Assembly: GCF_001715295.1 (NCBI RefSeq)
Contig: NZ_MDKB01000002.1
Coordinates: 112,876-176,875 of the forward strand
Length of the DNA stretch: 64,000 nucleotides
Direction of reading: 5' to 3'
From: Streptomyces griseus
GTDB lineage: Bacteria > Actinomycetota > Actinomycetes > Streptomycetales > Streptomycetaceae
Program-made: the position numbers and the translations under genes
Notes under the pieces: generated by a model
Databases searched by the model: none
What the model was told of the DNA's origin: nothing
What the model saw: the letters and a program-made list of their open reading frames with translations, nothing else
In this document: positions 54,428-63,860 of the stretch, one piece after another
How the letters are laid out: each line of letters opens with the position of its first letter
How positions within the stretch are numbered: the stretch's first letter is position 1

Positions 54428-54499
54428 CTGGGCTACCAGGACTCGAACCTAGAATGACGGTACCAGAAACCGTAGTGTTGCCAATTACACCATAGCCCA
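54428..54499 (-). tRNA. tRNA-Gln (CTG)
   Basis: The minus strand has acceptor TGGGCTA/TAGCCCA, anticodon stem-loop ACGGT-TTCTGGT-ACCGT (anticodon CTG) and T loop TTCGAGT. It is 18 bases upstream of the previous tRNA-Glu. Confidence 0.95.
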
Positions 54500-54511
54500 T
54501 GGTGATTCACG

Positions 54512-54584
54512 TACCCCCGACCGGATTCGAACCGGCGCTACTGCCGTGAGAGGGCAGCGTGCTAGGCCGCTACACAACGGGGGC
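54512..54584 (-). tRNA. tRNA-Glu (CTC)
   Basis: This copy is identical to the other two tRNA-Glu copies over the full gene, with the anticodon CTC. It is 12 bases upstream of the preceding tRNA-Gln, with unrelated flanks. Confidence 0.95.
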
Positions 54585-54669
54585 CCTAGCGATCCTCATC
54601 CGGTGTGAGCCGGATGATGTCTCCGCGGGAGCATGGGTGCGACCCTGACGTTCTCGCGGGATGGATCTG

Positions 54670-54742
54670 TACCCCCGACCGGATTCGAACCGGCGCTACT
54701 GCCGTGAGAGGGCAGCGTGCTAGGCCGCTACACAACGGGGGC
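54670..54742 (-). tRNA. tRNA-Glu (CTC)
   Basis: Third identical tRNA-Glu(CTC). It sits 18 bases downstream of the first tRNA-Gln on the minus strand, with a spacer similar to that of the other Gln-Glu pair. Confidence 0.95.
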
Positions 54743-54760
54743 TTGTACTTCGATCTTGCG

Positions 54761-54832
54761 CTGGGCTACCAGGACTCGAACCTAGAATGACGGTACCAGA
54801 AACCGTAGTGTTGCCAATTACACCATAGCCCA
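54761..54832 (-). tRNA. tRNA-Gln (CTG)
   Basis: The first gene of the cluster in transcription order, identical to the other tRNA-Gln(CTG). The promoter must be in the 84 bases before it; I see no clear hexamers. Confidence 0.95.
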
Positions 54833-54916
54833 CTGAAACGCAACCCCTGAGGGTCTTGTCCCTGTCGCGCTTCCCGACCGGATCTTCCGGCCCGCTCGGG
54901 CGGCGCAGGAAGAACA

Positions 54917-55636
54917 TTACCTGAAGGTGTCCGGCGCTCCAAAACGGGTATCGCCCGCCAGCAGGCCGGGAAGCTCGTCGAGCCCGGTGATCCGGACCAG
55001 CTCGGGCCGGCCGCCGAGCCCTTCCCGGTCCAGCCAGATTCCGGTGAGCCCCGCGGCCACGGCGCCACCCGCGTCGATGTCGGGCTCGTTGCCGACGTAC
55101 GCCACCTCGTGCGGGTGCAGGGCAAGCGCCCGGCACGCGGCGTGGAAGGCCGCCGCCTCCGGCTTGGAGACCCCCAGCTCCACGGCGCACACGACCGCCT
55201 CGAAGCGGTCCCGCACACCGAGCGCCCGCAGCTTGCGGTCCTGGTTGTGGATGCTGGAGTTCGACAGGACGGCATGCCGGAAGCTTCCTGCCAGCCGGTC
55301 CAGGACCGGCACGGTGTCGGGGAAGAGCTGCCAGGCAGCCTCGTAGTGGGCGGCATGCCGGCCGAACCAGCTGTCCGCCTCCCCGTCGCTCAGCCACCGC
55401 CCCAGGAATGCCCGTACGCGCTCCCGCCGCTGCCCCGGGAAGTCGATCTCACCGGCCGCGAAGCGCGCCCATTGCACGTCCGTGACCGCTTTCCAGGCGT
55501 CCAGGGCCTGCTGCGTGGACGCGTACCCCTCGGGCAGACCCTCGGTCTCCAGATGCTTGCGCATCCCGACGCGGTCGGCCCCCGAGTAGTCGAAGATCGT
55601 GTCGTCGATGTCCCAGAGGACGGCGCGGATGGCCAT
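54917..55636 (-). CDS. HAD-superfamily hydrolase
   Basis: The 239-residue protein has the HAD motifs: DIDDTIFDYSGADRVG with DXDXT at residues 9-13, the Thr/Ser motif HAVLSNSSIH, Lys in VELGVSKPEAAAF and motif IV YVGNEPDIDAGGAV. It is a phosphatase-like enzyme of unknown substrate. It is located just upstream of the tRNA cluster and downstream of gltX, alone. ATG start chosen; the longer frame is unsupported. Confidence 0.88.
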   Translation of the reverse strand: MAIRAVLWDIDDTIFDYSGADRVGMRKHLETEGLPEGYASTQQALDAWKAVTDVQWARFAAGEIDFPGQRRERVRAFLGRWLSDGEADSWFGRHAAHYEAAWQLFPDTVPVLDRLAGSFRHAVLSNSSIHNQDRKLRALGVRDRFEAVVCAVELGVSKPEAAAFHAACRALALHPHEVAYVGNEPDIDAGGAVAAGLTGIWLDREGLGGRPELVRITGLDELPGLLAGDTRFGAPDTFR

Positions 55637-55772
55637 GCTCCCGAACGTACCGCTCATCCCCGCCGTCCGCCGCACAGTGCCGGAACTCCGCCGCGGACGG
55701 GCACCGTCCCGTCCGGAAAACACCGGTGGGCGGTCACGGGACGCACCCGTGACCGCCCACCCGGGGCAGGGA

Positions 55773-57245
55773 CTACGCGGCCAGCCTGGCCAGCGCGGCG
55801 TCGATGCGGGCGATGGTCTTCTCGCGGCCCAGGATCTCCAGGGACTCGAAGAGCGGCAGGCCGACCGTACGGCCGGTGACGGCCACGCGGACCGGGGCCT
55901 GCGCCTTGCCGAGCTTCAGGCCGTGCTGCTCGCCGGCGGCCAGGACGGCGGACTTGAGTGCCTCGGCGTTCCACTCGGCGGCGATCAACTCGGCGCGGGC
56001 CGTCACGAGGAGGGCGTCGGAGCCCTCCTTCATGGCCTTGTTCCAGGACGCCTCGTCCTCGACGGGCTCGTCCAGGAAGAGGAAGTCGACGTTGGCCGTG
56101 ATGTCGGAGAGGACCGTCACACGGGTCTGGGCGTGCGGGGCGATCTCGGCGAACTGCGCCGCGTCGAACGCCTCGGGGGCCCAGGGGGCGAACGGAGCCT
56201 TCAGCCACGGACCGCATGCCTCGGTGAACGCCTTCACGTCCATCGCGCGCAGGTGCTCGGCGTTGATGTGCTCGCACTTCTTCAGGTCGAAGCGCGCCGG
56301 GTTGGCGTTGACGTCGGCGATGTCGAACGCGGCGACCAGCTCGTCGCGGGTGAAGATGTCGCGGTCCTCGGCGATCGACCAGCCCAGCAGCGAGAGGTAG
56401 TTGAGCAGTCCCTCGGGCAGGAACCCGCGCTCGCGGTAGAGGTTGAGCGAGGCCTGCGGGTCGCGCTTGGAGAGCTTCTTGTTGCCCTCCCCCATGACGT
56501 AGGGGAGGTGACCGAAGGCGGGGGTGTCCTTGGCGATGCCCAGCTCGATGAGTGCCCGGTACAGCGCGATCTGGCGCGGGGTGGAGGAGAGCAGGTCCTC
56601 GCCGCGCAGGACGTGGGTGATCTCCATCAGCGCGTCGTCGACCGGGTTGACCAGTGTGTAGAGCGGGGCCCCGTTGGCGCGGACGATGCCGTAGTCCGGC
56701 ACGTTCTCCGGCTGGACGGTGATGTCGCCGCGGACCAGGTCGGTGAAGGTGATCGCCTCGTCGGGCATCCGGAACCGGATGATCGGGGTACGGCCCTCGG
56801 CCTCGTACGCGGCCTTCCGCTCGTCGCTCAGGTCGCGGCAGTGGCCGTCGTACCCGGAGGGCCTGCCGGCCGCGCGGGCGGCGTCACGGCGGGTGTCGAG
56901 CTCCTCGGTGGTGCAGTAGCAGGGGTAGGCGTACCCGCCGGCCAGCAGCTTGCCGGCGACGTCCTTGTAGAGGTCCATCCGCTGCGACTGGCGGTACGGC
57001 GCGTGCGGGCCGCCGGTCTCGGGGCCCTCGTCCCAGTCCAGGCCGAGCCACCGCATCGACTCCAGCAGCTGGTCGTAGGACTCCTCGGAGTCGCGGGCCG
57101 CGTCGGTGTCCTCGATGCGGAAGACGAGGGTGCCCTGGTGGTGCCGGGCGAAGGCCCAGTTGAAGAGGGCCGTCCGGACCAGGCCCACGTGGGGGTTGCC
57201 GGTCGGGGAGGGACAGAAACGTACGCGGACAGGTGCGTTAACCAC
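55773..57245 (-). CDS. gltX: Glutamyl-tRNA synthetase
   Basis: The 490-residue class I synthetase loads Glu on tRNA-Glu, and in bacteria without GlnRS also on tRNA-Gln. It has [20 protein letters not shown] (the HIGH-like HVG), [19 protein letters not shown] and the KMSKS-like [23 protein letters not shown] starts it, overlapping the FAH gene's end by eight bases. It lies close to the tRNA-Glu and tRNA-Gln genes it serves. Confidence 0.95.
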   Translation of the reverse strand: MVNAPVRVRFCPSPTGNPHVGLVRTALFNWAFARHHQGTLVFRIEDTDAARDSEESYDQLLESMRWLGLDWDEGPETGGPHAPYRQSQRMDLYKDVAGKLLAGGYAYPCYCTTEELDTRRDAARAAGRPSGYDGHCRDLSDERKAAYEAEGRTPIIRFRMPDEAITFTDLVRGDITVQPENVPDYGIVRANGAPLYTLVNPVDDALMEITHVLRGEDLLSSTPRQIALYRALIELGIAKDTPAFGHLPYVMGEGNKKLSKRDPQASLNLYRERGFLPEGLLNYLSLLGWSIAEDRDIFTRDELVAAFDIADVNANPARFDLKKCEHINAEHLRAMDVKAFTEACGPWLKAPFAPWAPEAFDAAQFAEIAPHAQTRVTVLSDITANVDFLFLDEPVEDEASWNKAMKEGSDALLVTARAELIAAEWNAEALKSAVLAAGEQHGLKLGKAQAPVRVAVTGRTVGLPLFESLEILGREKTIARIDAALARLAA

Positions 57246-58014
57246 GCTTGATCACCTTGTTGGTGAGAGTGCCGATGCCTTCGATGGTGACGGCGACCTC
57301 GTCGCCGACGTGCAGAGGTCCGACCCCTGCGGGGGTCCCGGTGAGGATCACGTCGCCCGGGAGCAGCGTCATGGCCTCGGTGATGTGGACGACCAGGTCC
57401 TCGACGGTCCGGACCATGTCGCTCGTGCGTCCGAGCTGGCGCTGCTCGCCGTTGACCGTGGCCTGGATCGCCAGGTCGGAGGGGTCGACGTCCGTCTCCA
57501 CCCAGGGCCCCAGGGGGCAGGAGCTGTCGAAGCCCTTCGCCCGGGCCCACTGGTTCTCGCGGCGCTGGACGTCGCGGGCGGTGACGTCGTTGGCGCAGGT
57601 GTAACCGAAGATGACGTCCTTGACGCGCTCACGCGGGACCTCACGGCACATGCGGCCGATGACCACGGCCAGCTCCGCCTCGTGGTGCAGCTCCTCGGAG
57701 AAGGAGGGGTACTCGATGGCGTCGCCGGAGCCGATCACGGAGGTGGTGGGCTTGAAGAAGGCGACCGGCACATCCGGGACCTCGTTGCCGAGTTCGGCGG
57801 CGTGTTCCGCGTAGTTGCGGCCGATGGCCACGACCTTGTTGGGGAGCACGGGCGGCAGCAGCCGGACCTTCTTCAGCGGGACCTTGGTCCCGGAGAGTTC
57901 GAAGTCGGCGTACGGGATGCCCTTGATGATGTCGAGGACGAGGCTGTCGGGGCTGTCGCCCTCGACCGCGCCGAAGGCGACATTGCCGTCGATGGAGAAC
58001 CTGGCGATGCGCAC
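57238..58014 (-). CDS. Fumarylacetoacetate hydrolase family protein
   Basis: The 258-residue protein has the FAH fold motifs: [20 protein letters not shown], the metal-binding [10 protein letters not shown] and [20 protein letters not shown], and [20 protein letters not shown]. Such proteins cleave C-C bonds or decarboxylate oxaloacetate-like acids; the substrate is unknown. It overlaps gltX by eight bases, a conserved pair in Streptomyces. Confidence 0.9.
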   Translation of the reverse strand: MRIARFSIDGNVAFGAVEGDSPDSLVLDIIKGIPYADFELSGTKVPLKKVRLLPPVLPNKVVAIGRNYAEHAAELGNEVPDVPVAFFKPTTSVIGSGDAIEYPSFSEELHHEAELAVVIGRMCREVPRERVKDVIFGYTCANDVTARDVQRRENQWARAKGFDSSCPLGPWVETDVDPSDLAIQATVNGEQRQLGRTSDMVRTVEDLVVHITEAMTLLPGDVILTGTPAGVGPLHVGDEVAVTIEGIGTLTNKVIKRG

Positions 58015-58246
58015 GGGATGCTGTCGCCCCTCACTTACTGGCTGGCTGAAGACTGACGCTCCAGGCTATCGCCTCGCCCGGCGCGGTTCCCCCTGGCGGG
58101 AGCGCCGTCCTGCGCCTGCGGCCGGGGCACAACGGGAAGCCCTGGCAGCGGGGCCACCAGGGCTTGGTGCCGGGGGACACGGGGGCGCCCCGGCGCGGGG
58201 GCGACGCGGGAGGACGCCGTGCGGGTGAGTGCGCCGGCCCGGGGTG

Positions 58247-58429
58247 TCAGTCGCCGGCCGTGGCGGGGGCTTCCATGAGGATGGTGCGGCGGGGGTTGGC
58301 CGTCTGGGTGGGCAGGTCGACCGCGTGCTCCGGCCGCTCCGGCGTGCGCAGCGACTCGGCGTCCTTGAGGTGCGCCAGCGTGGTGCGCCGGGGGTTGGCA
58401 ATAGCGCGGAACATCATCGTCGTCTTCAT
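58247..58429 (-). CDS. Small protein with two ANPRRT repeats, unknown function
   Basis: The 60-residue product contains the segment ANPRRTTLAHLKDAES and, 32 residues later, ANPRRTILMEAPATAGD, with VDLPTQT between. I favour ATG 58429 because the codons from there on have the high GC3 of the region. A longer frame from 58519 (90 residues, with a strong GAGGGGG) has low-GC3 codons (TTT, CTT, AGG) and would be a leader. It is in the gap between the FAH gene and cvnA, on the opposite strand to cvnA. No homology to a known family is recognised. Confidence 0.55.
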   Translation of the reverse strand: MKTTMMFRAIANPRRTTLAHLKDAESLRTPERPEHAVDLPTQTANPRRTILMEAPATAGD

Positions 58430-59010
58430 CTGCCGTTCGGACCCTTGTCGCCGGGGCGCCGCCCGGAGGGGGCGCCGGTTGTCGGTTTCGCTATCCCTGT
58501 AAAGCGCCAGGCTAAACATCCGATTCCCCCTCGGAGCCGGGATGAGACGGCGATCATGATGTGAGTTTGCTCACGAAGTTGTCGACAAATCACCCATAGC
58601 GGGCGATTGACGGGGTGAGCCAAAACGGACAATGCGTCAGTGAATCTCTCATTCCGCTGCCGATCATGTCGACTGGGACACCCCGGAGCGCCAGGGAGCA
58701 CGCCCTTAATCATCCGGTTTACCCCGGAACGCGACCCACCGCTTGTTACGCAGCCATCACACCGTGTCATCCAGGTCACAGCCCGGTACGTGGGCCTTGT
58801 TGGAGATCCGCCACTGTGCTGGAATTCCACGCACCGCCGCGGGTTCAGACCCGGCGCGCAGGGGCGCAACGCAGCGCCGAGTGAGCGGCGGGAGGGGGAA
58901 GTACGCCGGTCACTCACGACCACCATGGGGCGCGTCCAGCGCCCCGAGACGCCGACACCGTCCCGCCCGCACCAGCGGGAGGGGCGCCTGGTCCAGAGGT
59001 TGCGACGCTA
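58430..59010. promoter_or_regulatory. Divergent region of the small ANPRRT gene and cvnA with two palindromes
   Basis: The 580-base region is less GC-rich than the genes. It holds GTGAG-tttg-CTCAC (58561-58574) and TTGTCGACAA (58579-58588) five bases apart. They could be operators. The cvnA promoter should lie here. No gene on the plus strand is convincing. Confidence 0.5.
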
Positions 59011-62000
59011 GTGCAGGGACGTTTCAAGAGGGATGGCATGGGGTCTCCCCAGCCCCGCCAGGGCCGAGGGGATGCTCCGGCGGATCAGGAGCCGCGCGGC
59101 GGGAACGACCGCGGTTCCTCGCCCCAGCATGCCCAGACCCCCGGGCAGTCCACGGCCGGCGAGGGCGGCGACCGGGCCCAGCGCCCGGGAGCGGCGGGCG
59201 GAGGTGCCGACGCGGCGCCGTCCCTCAAGCCCGTCGGACCCCCCAGCACCGGCTCCCGCATGGCCCTGCGCAACTGGCGCATCAGCACGCGTCTGGTCTC
59301 CCTGCTCGCCCTGCCGGTGGTCGCGGCGACCACGCTGGGCGGACTGCGCATCAACGAGTCCATGAACGACATGGACCAGCTCGAGCACATGCAGCTGCTC
59401 ACCGAGATGACCAAGCAGGCGACCGCGCTGGCCAACGCGCTCCAGGAGGAGCGCGACAGTTCGGCCGGCCCCCTGTCCAACGGCGGCAAGGCGACCGACT
59501 TCGAGGTCTCCGAACCCCGGAAGCGGACCGACCGGGCCAAGGACGCCTTCTTCGAGGCCACCGACGAGATCGGCAACAGCCCCGGCGACGCGGCCCTGGA
59601 CAGCATCCACGCGAGCGTCAGCCAGATCGGCAACCAGCTCGGCGACATCACCAGCATCCGCAAGGACGCCTACGCCGAGAACGCGCCCAGCCTCAACACG
59701 ATCGACCGGTACAGCCAGCTGATCACCTCGCTGCTGAGCCTTTCGCAGGACATGGCGCAGGCGACCAGCAACCCGGACATGATCAAGCGGACCCGTGCGC
59801 TGGCGGCCTTCTCCTCCTCCAAGGAGTACGCGTCGATCCAGCGCGCGGTCATCGCGGCGGCCCTGCCCGGCGGTGGCAGCACCAAGACGGACCTCGACGA
59901 GAACGAGCAGGCCTTCGGCCGCAACGCGCTCACCAAGGAAGACCTGGCGCGCAAGACGTTCGAGACGACGTACGAGACCACCGGCAACAGCTCGGCGGAG
60001 CTCATCGCCCCGCTGGAGAACGGCAACCCCGAGATCACGGCTGCCGACATGTACGCGAAGAAGGTGCTCGACAGCCCGCTGGGCATGGAGGGCAGCAAGA
60101 CCCGCTCGTACAAGGACTGGTACGACCAGGCCTCCAACGAGATCCAGGCCATGAAGACCATCGAGTCGACCCTGCTGGGTCAGATGGACAGCAAGGCCCG
60201 TGAGCTGCGTGAGGAGTCGCAGCGCGACGCCATCCTCAACGGTGCCGTCATCCTCGTCGTCCTCGGCGTCTCACTGGTCGGCGCCTTCGTCGTGGCGCGG
60301 TCCATGATCCGCTCCCTGCGGCGGCTCCAGGACACCGCGACCCGGGTGGCCCAGGACCGGCTGCCCGAGCTCGTCAAGCAGCTCTCCGAGACGGACCCGC
60401 AGGACGTCGACACCTCCGTGGAGTCGGTCGGTGTGCACTCCCGGGACGAGATCGGCAAGGTGGCCGCGGCCTTCGACGACGTGCACCGCGAGGCGGTCCG
60501 TCTGGCCGCCGAGCAGGCGCTGCTGCGAGGCAACGTCAACGCGATGTTCACCAACCTCTCGCGCCGCAGCCAGGGCCTCATCCAGCGCCAGCTCTCGCTC
60601 ATCTCCGAACTCGAGTCCCGCGAGGCCGACCCGGACCAGCTGTCCTCGCTCTTCAAGCTCGACCACCTCGCGACCCGTATGCGCCGTAACGGCGAGAACC
60701 TCCTCGTCCTCGCGGGCGAGGAGCCCGGCCGCCGCTGGACGCGGCCCGTGCCGCTCGTCGACGTCCTCCGTGCCGCCGCCTCCGAGGTGGAGCAGTACGA
60801 GCGCATCGAACTGGCCGCGGTGCCCGCCACCGAAGTGGCCGGCCGCGTCGTCAACGACCTCGTGCACCTGCTCGCCGAGCTGCTGGAGAACGCCACGTCG
60901 TTCTCCTCGCCGCAGACGAAGGTCCGGGTCACCGGCCACGCGCTGCCCGACGGGCGGGTGCTCGTCGAGATCCACGACACCGGCATCGGCCTCTCCCCGG
61001 AGGACCTGGCCGCGATCAACGAGCGGCTCGCCTCGCCGCCCACCGTGGACGTCTCGGTCTCCCGCCGCATGGGCCTGTTCGTGGTCGGCCGGCTGTCGCT
61101 GCGTCACGGCATCCGGATCCAGCTGCGCCCCTCCGACTCCGGCGGTACGACCGCGCTGGTCATGCTGCCCATGGAGGTCGCGCACGGTGGCAAGCAGCCG
61201 CCGGCGAAGCCCGGCCAGGGCCCGCAGGGCGGTGCTCCCGGCGGTCTCCTCGCCGGTGCCGGCGCGCCCGGTGCGGCCGGCGGCCAGCGCCCCGGTCTCG
61301 GTGACGGCCCGGCGGCACCTCCCAAGGGACTCGGTTCGGGTGCCTCGCGCGGAGTCGGTGCGGGCTCGGGCCCCCGGGCCGCGCTGCCCTCCCGTGACGG
61401 CGGGCCGCGCCCGCCGCAGCAGGGCGCCGACGCGGGCCGGCAGGGTCCCGGGCTGCCGAGCCAGGGCAGGCCCGAGGCACCCCGTCAGGGCGGCGGGCTC
61501 TCCGGCGCCTTCGGCGGCCGGGCGGGCGCCCGCGGCAGGCAGGACCCCTCCGGCAGCCCGGAAGCGGGCGGCACGAACCTGTTCGGTCACTCCGGCCCGG
61601 GTCAGCCCGGCCGGCAGAGCGGCCTGCCCGCACGCCAGGCCCCTCAGCCGCAGCAGGCACAGCACGACCAGGGCGGCCAGGGCGGCTTCCAGCAGCCTGG
61701 CGGCCCCGGTCGTCAGCTCCCGCCGTCCGGCGGGCCGCGGGCGGAACTGCCCGGTGGCCCCTCGCAGCCGCAGCGCCCCCAGAGCACCAGCTGGGGCGTG
61801 GAGGAGCAGGGTGCGCCCCGGCGCACGCCGCTGGACTCCCCGCGCGGCCACGAGGACTCCGACGCGGGCGCGTTCACCCGCCCCGGCAACCCCGGCCCCG
61901 GCCGGTCGTTCGACATGCCGGACCAGCGCGCCCCCATGAACGACCGTCACGAACTGGGCGCGACGGCGGAGTTCGCCCGTCCGGACTTCTCGGCACCGCA

Positions 62001-62895
62001 GCCGCCGCAGGGTGCGGACCCGGCGAGCACGGCGCAGTTCGCCCGCCCCGACTTCGGCGCGCCCAGGCCGCAGGACCAGGCTTTCGGAGGCCACCAGGCC
62101 CCGCAGCACCAGGGCTACGGCGCTCAGGACTCCCAGGACCAGGGCTACGGCGGGCAGGACCCCCAGAACCAGGGCTACGGCGGGCAGGACCCCCAGAACC
62201 AGGGCTACGGCGGTCCGGGCCAGGGCTTCGGCCAGAACCCCCAGGACCGGGGCTTCGGTGGTCAGGACCAGGGCTTCGGCCAGGCACCCCAGCACCAGCA
62301 GACCCACCTGCCCCGCCGGCAGGGCGGCCCCGACTTCGGCGCGCCGCACGTGCCGGCCCCGTCCGCGGGCGAGCCGCCGCGCCGCCCGGCGCTGCCGGAG
62401 GCCCTGCCGCCGGCCGGTCCGGGTGACGGGCGCACGCCGCTCTACGACACGCTGGAGACGAACTGGTTCCACGGCCCGCAGCAGGGCGGCCAGCAGCCGC
62501 CCGCCGCCGCGCCGCAGGAACCGCCCGCTCCGGAGCACGCCGGGAACCCGGCTCCGTCCGCGCCCCGGCGCGGCGCGGCCGACACCGGCGCCACCAGTTC
62601 ATGGCGCGCTTCGCCCAACGACGAACTCGTACGACAGGCGGAGCGGGTCAAGAAGCCCGCCGCAGGCGGGATCACCACGTCCGGTCTGCCTCGCCGGGTG
62701 CCACGTGCCAATTTGGTGCCGGGCACCGCTCAGCAGCAGAATCATCAGTCCGGACCTCAGGTCTCGCGTGCGCCCGATGACGTACGTGGCCGTCTGACCA
62801 ATCTCCGCCGGGGCATCCAGCAGGGACGGCAGGCCAACAACGGCCCGTCTACCGGCAGTTTCCAACTCGGCCCCACTCACCAGCAGGAGCGTTAG
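59011..62895 (+). CDS. cvnA: CvnA sensor histidine kinase-like protein (conservon)
   Basis: The 1294-residue membrane protein has a short cytoplasmic N-terminus, a membrane segment (residues 91-112), an extracellular nitrate-sensor-like region (113-405), a second membrane segment (about 407-432), a HAMP-like linker, and a histidine kinase-like part with HATPase motifs LVHLLAELLENATSFSSPQT and GLSPEDLAAINERL (about 620-720). The last 570 residues are Pro/Gly/Gln-rich, with GQDPQNQGYG repeats near 1046-1069. In conservons CvnA acts with CvnB, C and D. Start GTG 59011 (VQGRFKRDG); ATG 59038 with AGAGGG upstream is the alternative. Confidence 0.88.
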   Translation: MQGRFKRDGMGSPQPRQGRGDAPADQEPRGGNDRGSSPQHAQTPGQSTAGEGGDRAQRPGAAGGGADAAPSLKPVGPPSTGSRMALRNWRISTRLVSLLALPVVAATTLGGLRINESMNDMDQLEHMQLLTEMTKQATALANALQEERDSSAGPLSNGGKATDFEVSEPRKRTDRAKDAFFEATDEIGNSPGDAALDSIHASVSQIGNQLGDITSIRKDAYAENAPSLNTIDRYSQLITSLLSLSQDMAQATSNPDMIKRTRALAAFSSSKEYASIQRAVIAAALPGGGSTKTDLDENEQAFGRNALTKEDLARKTFETTYETTGNSSAELIAPLENGNPEITAADMYAKKVLDSPLGMEGSKTRSYKDWYDQASNEIQAMKTIESTLLGQMDSKARELREESQRDAILNGAVILVVLGVSLVGAFVVARSMIRSLRRLQDTATRVAQDRLPELVKQLSETDPQDVDTSVESVGVHSRDEIGKVAAAFDDVHREAVRLAAEQALLRGNVNAMFTNLSRRSQGLIQRQLSLISELESREADPDQLSSLFKLDHLATRMRRNGENLLVLAGEEPGRRWTRPVPLVDVLRAAASEVEQYERIELAAVPATEVAGRVVNDLVHLLAELLENATSFSSPQTKVRVTGHALPDGRVLVEIHDTGIGLSPEDLAAINERLASPPTVDVSVSRRMGLFVVGRLSLRHGIRIQLRPSDSGGTTALVMLPMEVAHGGKQPPAKPGQGPQGGAPGGLLAGAGAPGAAGGQRPGLGDGPAAPPKGLGSGASRGVGAGSGPRAALPSRDGGPRPPQQGADAGRQGPGLPSQGRPEAPRQGGGLSGAFGGRAGARGRQDPSGSPEAGGTNLFGHSGPGQPGRQSGLPARQAPQPQQAQHDQGGQGGFQQPGGPGRQLPPSGGPRAELPGGPSQPQRPQSTSWGVEEQGAPRRTPLDSPRGHEDSDAGAFTRPGNPGPGRSFDMPDQRAPMNDRHELGATAEFARPDFSAPQPPQGADPASTAQFARPDFGAPRPQDQAFGGHQAPQHQGYGAQDSQDQGYGGQDPQNQGYGGQDPQNQGYGGPGQGFGQNPQDRGFGGQDQGFGQAPQHQQTHLPRRQGGPDFGAPHVPAPSAGEPPRRPALPEALPPAGPGDGRTPLYDTLETNWFHGPQQGGQQPPAAAPQEPPAPEHAGNPAPSAPRRGAADTGATSSWRASPNDELVRQAERVKKPAAGGITTSGLPRRVPRANLVPGTAQQQNHQSGPQVSRAPDDVRGRLTNLRRGIQQGRQANNGPSTGSFQLGPTHQQER

Positions 62896-62904
62896 TTGAG
62901 CCCC

Positions 62905-63318
62905 ATGAGTCAGGCCGCGCAGAATCTGAACTGGCTGATCACCAACTTCGTGGACAACACCCCTGGGGTGTCACACACGGTGGTGGTCTCCGCGGATGGC
63001 CTGCTGCTGGCGATGTCCGAAGGATTCCCGCGGGACCGCGCCGATCAGCTGGCGGCCGTCGCCTCCGGTCTGACGTCGCTGACGGCGGGAGCCTCCCGGA
63101 TCTTCGAAGGCGGCGCCGTGAGCCAGACCGTCGTGGAGATGGAACGCGGGTTCCTCTTCCTCATGTCCATCTCGGACGGATCCTCGCTCGCCGTTCTCGC
63201 CCACCCGGACGCGGACATCGGCCTGGTGGGATACGAGATGGCTCTCCTGGTCGACCGCGCGGGGACCGTACTCACCCCCGACCTGCGTGCCGAACTACAG
63301 GGAAGTCTGCTCCATTAG
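62905..63318 (+). CDS. cvnB: CvnB roadblock/LC7 protein
   Basis: The 137-residue protein (MSQAAQNLNWLITNFVDNTP; HTVVVSADGLLLAMSEGFPR) is a roadblock/LC7 domain protein, one of the four conservon parts, thought to help control the GTPase CvnD. I use ATG nine bases downstream of a TTG start that lies almost at the cvnA stop. Confidence 0.9.
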   Translation: MSQAAQNLNWLITNFVDNTPGVSHTVVVSADGLLLAMSEGFPRDRADQLAAVASGLTSLTAGASRIFEGGAVSQTVVEMERGFLFLMSISDGSSLAVLAHPDADIGLVGYEMALLVDRAGTVLTPDLRAELQGSLLH

Positions 63319-63452
63319 GCGGCCCCACGGCAGTCACCTGACACGATCCCCCCAGGTACTACTCAAAACCCTCACCCGTCCGGCCGTCCAAGTTCCCCCA
63401 CCGGCCCCTTCCGACGGCAAGGCGACACCCTGCTGTCACGCCCGGAGGATTC

Positions 63453-63860
63453 ATGACCCCGCCACCCGCCTCACCTGATCCGTACGGCGCACTGCACCAC
63501 GCGTCGTACGACGGTGAAGGCGACCAGCCGCTGGTCCGTCCCTATGCCATGACCGGCGGCCGGACCCGGCCGCGTTACCAGCTCGCGATAGAGGCGCTGG
63601 TCAGCACGACGGCAGACCCCGCTCACCTCGGGACCCTGCTCCCGGAGCACCAGCGGATCTGCCACCTCTGCCGCGAGGTCAAGTCGGTGGCCGAGGTCTC
63701 GGCCCTGCTGTCCATGCCGCTGGGTGTGGCCAGGATCCTCGTGGCGGACCTGGCGGAAGCCGGCATGGTGGCCATCCACCAGCCGGGCAACGGAGAGGCC
63801 GGCGGCGCGCCGGATGTGACACTGCTCGAAAGGGTGCTCAGTGGACTTCGCAAGCTCTAG
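63453..63860 (+). CDS. cvnC: CvnC DUF742 protein
   Basis: The 135-residue protein (LVRPYAMTGGRTRPRYQLAI; RICHLCREVKSVAEVSALLS) matches DUF742, third member of conservons, and looks like a winged-helix protein in its last part (MPLGVARILVADLAEAGMV). GGAGG is six bases before the ATG. Its end overlaps the cvnD start by 20 bases. Confidence 0.9.
   Translation: MTPPPASPDPYGALHHASYDGEGDQPLVRPYAMTGGRTRPRYQLAIEALVSTTADPAHLGTLLPEHQRICHLCREVKSVAEVSALLSMPLGVARILVADLAEAGMVAIHQPGNGEAGGAPDVTLLERVLSGLRKL

Noticed and set aside
58427..58519. A 90-residue start for the ANPRRT gene at 58519
   Set aside because: Though preceded by GAGGGGG, the first 30 codons have unusual low-GC3 codons. The change of pattern at 58429 favours the shorter form.
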